From contig USDK01000053.1 of the NCBI GenBank assembly GCA_900553355.1, positions 1-17,993 of the forward strand: a stretch of 17,993 nt of DNA, given 5' to 3'. Below are positions 12,394-17,993 of the stretch, piece by piece. Origin of the DNA: an uncultured Lachnospiraceae bacterium (GTDB lineage: Bacteria; Bacillota; Clostridia; Lachnospirales; Lachnospiraceae). The notes beneath the pieces are model-generated. The model worked only from the letters and a program-made list of their open reading frames with translations, had not been told where the DNA came from and ran no database searches. Numbering within the stretch: the first letter of the stretch is position 1; each line of letters opens with the position of its first letter. A program made the position numbers and the translations under genes.

Positions 12394-14876
12394 GTCGAGA
12401 ACGATGTGTTTTTTGTATGGAAGAGATAAAAGAAGAGGGAGCTGTCTGTCCTGCCTGCCATAAGGGTATTTGGGAATATGACTGGAAAGAGGAGTGGCTG
12501 GAACCCTATACCATATTGAAAGAAAAGTATCTGGTGGGCGCCGTAAGTATGGCTGGATCAGACTTTGTCCGCTATATCGGGTATGACCTGGTATTGGAGC
12601 AGAAAGTGTGGCTGCGTGTATATTCAAAAAACAGCTGGGAGGAAAAGGGGGAAAAAGAAGCAAGGCTCCTGTTTGGAAAGTTTGATCTTCCCGGGATCCC
12701 CGGCGTCAGAGACTATTTTGAATCGGAAGAAAGCGGTTATATGGTCACAGAGTATCTGAACGGGCAGACCCTGAGAAACTACTGTAAAAAGAATGCCAGG
12801 ATGACGCAGGCAAAAGCAGAATCTTTGTGGGGTTCTCTTCTGGAGGGACTGGAGCAGGTTCATGCGTTGGGGCTGATCACAGGGAATCTTTCGCCGGATA
12901 CGCTGGTGGTAACCGAAGAGGGCACTCTGGCAGCTCCAGGGGCGCCGGTTCCGGAAGGGGAGAGGTCGCGTTACCTTGCCCCGGAGCAGACAGAAAAGGA
13001 AGGGATCACAGGACCCTGGAGCGATATATATGCTATCTGTGCCATATGGTATGAGATGCTGACAGGACGTCCGGTGCCGGAAAAAGAAGAACGGGAGAAA
13101 GCCGGCAGGCTGAAAAAACCGTCCCGGTATATTAAGATATCGGAAGATGTAGAAGAGACTCTGGTGCAAGGGCTTGCTCTGGAGCCGCAGCGGAGGTTTT
13201 TCAGCATCCAGAACATGAAAGAAAGTATGGGGCTTTCTGAGACTTCAGAGGACGAATGGATGGGAGTAACCCGTCATATCTGGGGAGATGCGTGGATTGA
13301 GGCTGCCCGGAGTTCTGGCGCGTCCGGAAAGAAAAGACGCAGAAGATATCTGCTGAAAAGACTGGCGGCAGCAGCTGTGATCCTGGCAGCGGTATGTGGA
13401 ATCACGGCGGGAGGATTCTGGATCTATCGGGAGACCCACCGGGAAGAAGTGATCCTGTGGCAGGTGAAAAGAGACAGAAATGAGTATGAAGACCGGACTA
13501 AAGAAGCAGTACTGACTAAGGAATCCAGCGGATATGATAAGGTACTTACTTTCCTGGAAACCTATGGAGAACAAGATGAGGTGTCCAGCGGAGAACGTCA
13601 GGACTATTATAATCTGAAAGAAGAAGACCTGCAGCATTGTCCGGAATTTTACGGGACAGAAAATGGATTTTATCTGGATGTTCATACAGCAATGGAGGCA
13701 CTGCAGTATTATATGGATCTGGAAGGGAAAACAGATCTTTCGGCAGAATACTGGAGCGGAGCCGGTTCTGTGACGAAGGACAGTGAAAAAGAGATCACCA
13801 CATATCTGTCAAAGACGGAAGAATACTATACAAGAAAAACGGGAGAAGAGGTGGGAGTGAGCTATGATCCTTCTGACGACCAGCTGCAGAATATTTCTTT
13901 CCAGGGATCCAGAGAACGCTGTGCCAGATTTCTGGAAAAGATGATACCTGTTCTCCTTTCCGAAACCTATCTGACGAAAGAGGAAGCAGAAGGGATGGTA
14001 AACCTGGATTTTCAGGAGGATGAGGCAGTACAGTTTGGAAAAATGTACAGCCTGACACTTCCTGGTGGATATGAAATCTTACTTTCCGTGCCGTCAGAGG
14101 TGATGTCTTCCGGTCAGGGAGAGAATACCCGGCAGAATAGCCAAGATCTCTTGCTTGTGACGATTTCCGGCAGAAGCAGAGCCATGAAGGTTCTGGAAAA
14201 GGGCGTGACCTATGCAGGAAATTACCCCAGAGACAGTAAGCGCTACCAAAAATTTCTTACATTTGTGAAAGAACATGCAGCCTCTGTAGAGGAAATCAGA
14301 GATGAAGAGACATCCTTATTAGGAAGCCGACAGAAGACAGTCTACAAATTAGAGAAAGAAGACGTGGAAGAATGGGGAGAGCCCTGCAATTTTGCCCGTT
14401 TCTTGACTGATAAAGATACTTTTATAAAAAGAATGGAAGACCAGGGATATGAGATGAAGCCTCTGAAGACAGAGGATAATAATCAAGTGGAAGTAAATGG
14501 GTATGGAGGAATCCTTACATCCTTTGTTCACAAAGAGCGTTATCAGGTTTCGGAAGGAGTCTTTCTGACTGTGAACTCGGACACAGTCAATCACCAGATG
14601 CTTGGAGTCGTGGTCTACCGTGAGAAAGGAAGCAGCGCATCATTGAAAGACCTGGCATTAAGCGTGACGGCATTTATACAGGGAGAAGAAGAAAAAGACT
14701 TTTCAGACACGATGGAAATGCTGGATGAGGTTGAGGCAGATATTGAGCGCGCAAAGAATAATACACTCATCGTAAGCGATGACGCTACCTTAATGTTCTC
14801 TGACAGTGAAGACTCTGATTACGAGATTACGGTCGTGTCACAGAATATTTATGAGAACAATCCATACTGGCCATAA
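12390..14876 (+). CDS. Membrane pseudokinase: zinc ribbon + degenerate kinase + TM + ectodomains A and B
   Basis: An 828-aa protein clearly descended from a kinase-1-type gene. The zinc ribbon has identical spacing (C6/C9, C20/C23) and the adjoining EPYTILKEKYLVGA matches. The catalytic elements are lost. The glycine loop is SMAGSDF, the lysine position is Arg (R76 in WLRVY), HRD is T164-G-N166 with Thr171 for the Asn, and DFG is replaced by an APGAP stretch near 182. Structural motifs persist (LAPEQ, GPWSDIYAICAIWYEMLTGRP), so the fold is kept. A basic segment GKKRRRRYLLKR precedes the membrane helix (about 325-345). The outside part joins a domain-A homologue (about 350-600) to a domain-B homologue (from V606, TYAGNYPRDSKRYQKFLTFV, with VEEWGEPCN). 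Its start overlaps the kinase 2 stop by 4 nt. It probably serves as scaffold or allosteric regulator of the two active kinases. Confidence 0.88.
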   Translation: MSRERCVFCMEEIKEEGAVCPACHKGIWEYDWKEEWLEPYTILKEKYLVGAVSMAGSDFVRYIGYDLVLEQKVWLRVYSKNSWEEKGEKEARLLFGKFDLPGIPGVRDYFESEESGYMVTEYLNGQTLRNYCKKNARMTQAKAESLWGSLLEGLEQVHALGLITGNLSPDTLVVTEEGTLAAPGAPVPEGERSRYLAPEQTEKEGITGPWSDIYAICAIWYEMLTGRPVPEKEEREKAGRLKKPSRYIKISEDVEETLVQGLALEPQRRFFSIQNMKESMGLSETSEDEWMGVTRHIWGDAWIEAARSSGASGKKRRRRYLLKRLAAAAVILAAVCGITAGGFWIYRETHREEVILWQVKRDRNEYEDRTKEAVLTKESSGYDKVLTFLETYGEQDEVSSGERQDYYNLKEEDLQHCPEFYGTENGFYLDVHTAMEALQYYMDLEGKTDLSAEYWSGAGSVTKDSEKEITTYLSKTEEYYTRKTGEEVGVSYDPSDDQLQNISFQGSRERCARFLEKMIPVLLSETYLTKEEAEGMVNLDFQEDEAVQFGKMYSLTLPGGYEILLSVPSEVMSSGQGENTRQNSQDLLLVTISGRSRAMKVLEKGVTYAGNYPRDSKRYQKFLTFVKEHAASVEEIRDEETSLLGSRQKTVYKLEKEDVEEWGEPCNFARFLTDKDTFIKRMEDQGYEMKPLKTEDNNQVEVNGYGGILTSFVHKERYQVSEGVFLTVNSDTVNHQMLGVVVYREKGSSASLKDLALSVTAFIQGEEEKDFSDTMEMLDEVEADIERAKNNTLIVSDDATLMFSDSEDSDYEITVVSQNIYENNPYWP

Positions 14877-14880
14877 CAAC

Positions 14881-14917
14881 CGGGGACGTACACCTTTGCA
14901 AAAGGTGTACGTCCCCG
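14881..14917. terminator. Bidirectional hairpin closing the kinase operon
   Basis: A perfect 17-bp stem (14881-14897 with 14901-14917) has a minimal GCA apex. It lies between the stops of two convergent genes. Runs of T are short on both sides (TTC-type), so termination may depend on stem strength. Confidence 0.75.
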
Positions 14918-14930
14918 TTCACGTTTCAGT

Positions 14931-15722
14931 TTACAATGTATACTCAAATGTGTCGTCTTTGGTGAAGGTATGGCTGATGCCATAGCTGCTGATCTCAATG
15001 AGTGAATCGTCCATGACGTCATACTGGAAGTTTGCAAAAACTGTGGATGCAGGATCTGTGGTGTTGTGGAAGGACAGGTATCCGTTTTCGCAAGTTACAT
15101 CCATGTATCCGTCCCATTTGCCCCACTCGGTATAGGTGTTGGCATAGCCGATGCCGCTGTCATTGCCGGGGGCAAACCAGCTGTAGTGGCCGGAAAAGTT
15201 TCCATTATCTTCCCAGATAGTGAGGACGGTGGGCTGCTGGGGGTTGGCGTCATCTACCCAGGTGCCGACCATATCCTCATAATACAGAGGACTTTCGATA
15301 TATACATAAGAGGAAGACATGACCTGTACGTCTCCGCTTGCAGAAATCTGCTGGTTTTCTTCAAACCTTTCTTTTGCATCTTCCTGGCGGCGAGATAAAT
15401 CTTCCTGGTAGAGTGCGTCTAAGTTCTGCTGTTCAATTTCGGACAGACAGGAAGGGGCGTAGCTGTCTGTGGGCTGATACCAGCCAGTTTCTTCGAAATA
15501 TTCTTTCATATCTTCGGAATATACTTCTTTTCCATGTCTGGCAGTGATTTCATAGCGTGCCGCCCGAAGTTCCCAGTCAGATAAGCTTTCGATCTTCTTT
15601 TCAGATATCACTTTTGTATCGCTGGAAGCAAGGATTTCGTTTCCTTTTGCAAATGTGGTGACCGGTGTCATGGCCGCGAGTGCTGTTACAAATAATAATC
15701 CTTTGACAAATCTTTTTTTCAT
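14931..15722 (-). CDS. Secreted YARHG-domain protein
   Basis: A 263-aa exported protein. Residues 1-25 form a signal peptide (basic MKKRFVK, hydrophobic core, cleavage likely after TTFA). A YARHG domain follows at about 47-95: ELRAARYEITARHGKEVY, then YFEETGWYQP; the usual 'YARHG' here reads ITARHG. A charged helical linker leads to a beta-rich C-terminal domain (VGTWVDD, FSGHYSWF, WGKWDGYMD) that looks like a lipocalin- or barrel-type fold, though this is only an impression. YARHG domains are extracytoplasmic modules of Firmicutes of unknown ligand. The start is ATG at 15722 (minus), eight bases after GGAGG; an ATG six bases earlier is too close to the ribosome binding site. Its upstream region is nearly identical to that of the CHAP gene. 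Confidence 0.85.
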   Translation of the reverse strand: MKKRFVKGLLFVTALAAMTPVTTFAKGNEILASSDTKVISEKKIESLSDWELRAARYEITARHGKEVYSEDMKEYFEETGWYQPTDSYAPSCLSEIEQQNLDALYQEDLSRRQEDAKERFEENQQISASGDVQVMSSSYVYIESPLYYEDMVGTWVDDANPQQPTVLTIWEDNGNFSGHYSWFAPGNDSGIGYANTYTEWGKWDGYMDVTCENGYLSFHNTTDPASTVFANFQYDVMDDSLIEISSYGISHTFTKDDTFEYTL

Positions 15723-15755
15723 AATCATTTCCTCCTTATTATCCGGCGTTGCCGG

Positions 15756-15805
15756 TGTTTGTTTTCTTGATGATTTTATGATAAACCACAGTTTTGCAAA
15801 TTTGT
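15756..15805 (-). promoter_or_regulatory. Shared ~50-bp promoter element, copy 1 (YARHG gene)
   Basis: Read on the minus strand, it begins ACAAATTTGCAAAAC and continues through TTATCATAAAATCATCAAG. A -35-like TTGCAA (15794-15799) and -10-like TAAAAT (15773-15778) are 15 bp apart. About 47 of 50 positions match the copy at 16484-16535. A small CCGGC-GTT-GCCGG hairpin (15743-15755) lies between it and the ribosome binding site and is not shared by the other copy. Confidence 0.75.
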
Positions 15806-15898
15806 GTTTCGGGGCCCGGACACAGATTTTTTTTCCTGGATTATAAAATGAGATCGCAAAAGAACACAAGAATTCCATTTTATCAGGAGGAATGTGAG

Positions 15899-16513
15899 AT
15901 GAAAAAGAAAGTAACAGAAATGGTATGTATCTTAGACAGGAGCGGATCGATGTATCGGAAGAGAAAGGATACTATCGGAAGCTTTAACAGAATGATCGCG
16001 GAACAAAAGAAGGAACCGGGTGAGGCATATGTTACGACAGCCCTGTTCAGTGACCAGTGCGAGGTCCTCTATAGTCATACACCGATCCGGGAAGCGGAAG
16101 AAATGACGGAACGGGACTATTATATAGGAGGAAACACAGCGCTGTTTGATGCGGTAGGAAAAGTATTTCATCAGACAGAAGAGATTCTTAAAGACAGGGA
16201 AGAAGAATATGAGGAAAAAGTGCTGGTCTTTATTATTACTGATGGAATGGAAAACGCCAGCGTACAGTATGGCAGACATCAGATCAGAAAGCTGATGGAA
16301 GAAAAACAAAAGAAGGGATGGGTGATCCTGTTTTTCGGAACAGACATGGAAATGATAAAACTGGCAGAAGACACCGGGATCAGGAAGGAGAATACCACAT
16401 GTTACCCAGATACGGCAGAAGGAATACGGCAGAGTTTTATGACAGCAGGCAAATGTTTTTCTGAACTGCGAAGAGACCAAAAAACAAATTTGCAAAACCA
16501 TGGGTTATCATAA
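15899..16513 (+). CDS. Cytoplasmic von Willebrand factor A domain protein
   Basis: A 204-aa single-domain vWA protein with a complete metal-ion-dependent adhesion site: D13-R-S15-G-S17, T80 in GGNTALFD, and D115 in ITDGMEN. There is no signal peptide or membrane helix, so it acts inside the cell, probably as a metal-dependent protein-binding module. It is reminiscent of the TerY-type vWA proteins that pair with kinases and phosphatases in stress systems, but no PP2C phosphatase or Ter protein is in the window. The start is ATG 15899, with AGGAGG at 15885-15890; the frame is open further upstream but lacks support. A TATAAA at 15842-15847 could be its -10, with only a weak -35. Its last ten codons and stop lie inside the promoter element of the next gene, so its C-terminal tail may have been acquired with that element. 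Confidence 0.88.
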   Translation: MKKKVTEMVCILDRSGSMYRKRKDTIGSFNRMIAEQKKEPGEAYVTTALFSDQCEVLYSHTPIREAEEMTERDYYIGGNTALFDAVGKVFHQTEEILKDREEEYEEKVLVFIITDGMENASVQYGRHQIRKLMEEKQKKGWVILFFGTDMEMIKLAEDTGIRKENTTCYPDTAEGIRQSFMTAGKCFSELRRDQKTNLQNHGLS

Positions 16514-16535
16514 AATCATCAAGAAAAACAAAACA
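16484..16535 (+). promoter_or_regulatory. Shared ~50-bp promoter element, copy 2 (CHAP gene)
   Basis: It begins ACAAATTTGCAAAAC and continues through TTATCATAAAATCATCAAG. TTGCAA (16490-16495) and TAAAAT (16511-16516) are 15 bp apart, as in copy 1. It overlaps the 3' end of the vWA gene, whose TAA stop (16511-16513) forms the start of the -10-like hexamer. Differences from copy 1 are three substitutions and two single-base length changes. Confidence 0.75.
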
Positions 16536-16565
16536 GTTCGAAATAAAAAACAGGAGGAAATGATT

Positions 16566-17927
16566 ATGTTAAAGAAAGAAATGGCAAGAAAAGGATGGAG
16601 AGCAATGGGGATTAAGATGGGAATCGCAGCAGCAGCTGTAGTTATCAGCCTGACTGCATTACCGGGAACTGCAGAAGCAAAAATGGGCAATGGAAGTTTC
16701 GTATCCATCGCTGGCGGAGCAGTAGACAGCATCACGGTGAACGGTGTAACCGTTGAGGCGTTGTATGAGCCTTATGATTCTGGAACAGATACAGATACCA
16801 CCTATTCCTGCGCAGCATTTGTAAAACGGTTTTACAGTGAAGTATACGGAAGAGATGTATATGGCCTGAATTCCACCACATCCATTCCGCTGATCGACCA
16901 GGGAAGCTTTGCAGAAACAAACAGCCCGAAGGTAGGAGACATCCTGCGGGATAATCAGAGTGTACACTGGGCCATCGTCAAAGAAGTCAACGGAAACACG
17001 GTGACCGTGATCCAGCAGAATGCCTGGAACAGTGCATATAATAAAGCATGGGTAGGAGCAACAGTCGATGTCAATGATTCCAGATATACATTCTTCCGCT
17101 GGAGCGGAAATGAAGGAGAAGCCTCCCAGGCGAGCGCGTATCATGACTTTTCTTTCAATTATCACAGCCTGGAACGCACTGACACCAATGCAGTGATCCA
17201 CACAAAGGTGAATAATCCGGAAAAACTTAATGTCAAAACAGTGGGCTGTTATATCTATGACGGGAATGATAATCTGATCAAACGGCATGAGGAAAGCTGC
17301 CAGAGAAATGAGAGCAGGTTCAATATCTGGTACGATCTGAATGATGAAGTGGATGTAACCCTGACACCGGGAACCAGGTATTCCTATCAGTTTTATGTGA
17401 TCTATGACGGCGTAGAGTACCAGGGAGCAAAAGAATCCTTCATGACTACCGGTACAGCTCCTGAGAATGAGACAGACGATACAGCAATGATGAGCAAAGA
17501 ATGCGGCCCGGCGCCGTCTCTGGATTATGCAGAAGATGGATGGATGTCTCTTCAGGAACTGGCAAGATCCAGCGAGCAGACACTGTATGACCGGATGAGC
17601 ACTCCGGAAAAAGAAGACGGGAACAAGAAATATTATGCACCGGAGCGCTGCGGAGTGTTCAGTACCATGGCGCCGGTGATGGCAAAGATGGAAAATGGCA
17701 GCGTGGAATCTATTACCTGGAAATATACCTATCCGGACAGCACCTATGAAGCAGAGAGCAAGGCTTTCTATGAAGGGGCAAAAGAAGCGGCAGATGCGGT
17801 GTTCGGAGTATCCGGCAATGGAATCTGCAAGGATAAAGACAACATGACCGCCACATGGGATGGGATCGGAGAACTGCAGTGGAATATGGAAGACGGTGTG
17901 CCGACGATCACGATCACCGTAGAGTAA
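16566..17927 (+). CDS. Secreted CHAP-domain (cysteine peptidase/amidase-like) protein
   Basis: A 453-aa exported protein. The signal peptide covers about residues 1-38 (basic start, AAAAVVISL core, cleavage likely after GTAEA). A CHAP/NlpC-P60-like domain spans about 60-180, with C82 in TYSCAAFVKRFY, H134 in VHWAIVKEV after PKVGDILRD, and N152 in IQQNAW as candidate catalytic triad. Such domains cut peptidoglycan peptides or amide links. A beta-sandwich-like region follows (about 195-300, LNVKTVGCYIYD to YSYQFYVIYDG), then a C-terminal domain with four Cys that I cannot name. The start is ATG 16566, eight bases after GGAGG; the ATG at 16560 is too close. The start context GGAGGAAATGATTATG is the same as in the YARHG gene. 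Predicted role: cell-wall or surface remodelling, co-expressed with the YARHG protein. Confidence 0.82.
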   Translation: MLKKEMARKGWRAMGIKMGIAAAAVVISLTALPGTAEAKMGNGSFVSIAGGAVDSITVNGVTVEALYEPYDSGTDTDTTYSCAAFVKRFYSEVYGRDVYGLNSTTSIPLIDQGSFAETNSPKVGDILRDNQSVHWAIVKEVNGNTVTVIQQNAWNSAYNKAWVGATVDVNDSRYTFFRWSGNEGEASQASAYHDFSFNYHSLERTDTNAVIHTKVNNPEKLNVKTVGCYIYDGNDNLIKRHEESCQRNESRFNIWYDLNDEVDVTLTPGTRYSYQFYVIYDGVEYQGAKESFMTTGTAPENETDDTAMMSKECGPAPSLDYAEDGWMSLQELARSSEQTLYDRMSTPEKEDGNKKYYAPERCGVFSTMAPVMAKMENGSVESITWKYTYPDSTYEAESKAFYEGAKEAADAVFGVSGNGICKDKDNMTATWDGIGELQWNMEDGVPTITITVE

Positions 17928-17944
17928 AGACAAAAAGCAGCGGG

Positions 17945-17992
17945 GCTGTCGCATCAATGATTAGGAAATCATAGATGCGGCAGCATCTTTTT
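17945..17992 (+). terminator. Rho-independent terminator of the CHAP gene
   Basis: A 10-bp stem, GCTGTCGCAT (17945-17954) with ATGCGGCAGC (17975-17984, one wobble), is extended by an inner ATGATT/AATCAT helix and followed by TTTTT at 17988-17992. Confidence 0.85.
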
Positions 17993-17993
17993 G

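Noticed and set aside
15794..15898. Extended N-terminus for the vWA protein
   Set aside because: The open frame upstream has no ribosome binding site and covers the divergent promoter region; ATG 15899 follows a perfect AGGAGG.
16659..17957. 432-codon minus-strand frame opposite the CHAP gene
   Set aside because: Long antisense frame with low-complexity His/Cys/Phe/Ile-rich composition; the plus strand encodes a clear signal peptide and CHAP motifs with a ribosome binding site.

Overview
The window looks like chromosome from a gut-type Clostridia, most likely a Lachnospiraceae. The reasons are the moderate GC, strong AGGAGG ribosome binding sites, the conserved rho - rpmE - DUF1385 - prmC - prfA translation block, a choloylglycine hydrolase family gene, and a zinc-ribbon / serine-threonine kinase / YARHG / CHAP repertoire. 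Species assignment is inference.

Layout. (1) 1-877: the 3' part of a MalF/UgpA-type sugar ABC permease runs straight into what reads, in another frame, as the last ~30 codons of transcription terminator Rho. This is a chimeric junction, either a real deletion or an assembly error. (2) 875-4205: rpmE with its own promoter and terminator, then a DUF1385 membrane protein, prmC and prfA, closed by a long terminator hairpin. (3) 4129-4600: a 16-bp inverted repeat whose left arm contains the prfA stop codon encloses the terminator and five ~42-bp imperfect palindromes at ~72-bp spacing. A near-ideal promoter follows. (4) 4780-5691: an Rpn-family PD-(D/E)XK nuclease/transposase-like gene. (5) 5759-6475 (minus): an UlaG-like metallo-beta-lactamase-fold hydrolase. 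(6) 6558-14876 (plus): a tight five-gene run consisting of a bile-salt-hydrolase-like enzyme, an unrecognised 478-aa helical protein, and three membrane proteins built on the kinase fold. (7) 14931-17927: a secreted YARHG protein (minus), a cytoplasmic vWA protein and a secreted CHAP-domain protein (plus).

The most interesting system is region 6. Kinase 1 is zinc ribbon + kinase + TM + ectodomain A. Kinase 2 is kinase + TM + ectodomain B. The third protein is zinc ribbon + a kinase domain that has lost the nucleotide-binding loop, catalytic Lys, HRD and DFG + TM + ectodomain A + ectodomain B. So a pseudokinase carries both sensor domains of its two neighbours on one chain, which suggests a three-part transmembrane receptor scaffolded by the pseudokinase. 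The genes overlap or are separated by 3-9 nt and follow the amidohydrolase gene, so enzyme and receptors are probably co-expressed.

A second link is regulatory. The secreted YARHG and CHAP genes are transcribed in opposite directions, yet each carries an almost identical ~50-bp upstream element (15756-15805 minus, 16484-16535 plus) with the same promoter-like spacing and the same start context. They are probably co-regulated cell-surface outputs. The copy in front of the CHAP gene also encodes the last ~10 codons of the vWA gene.
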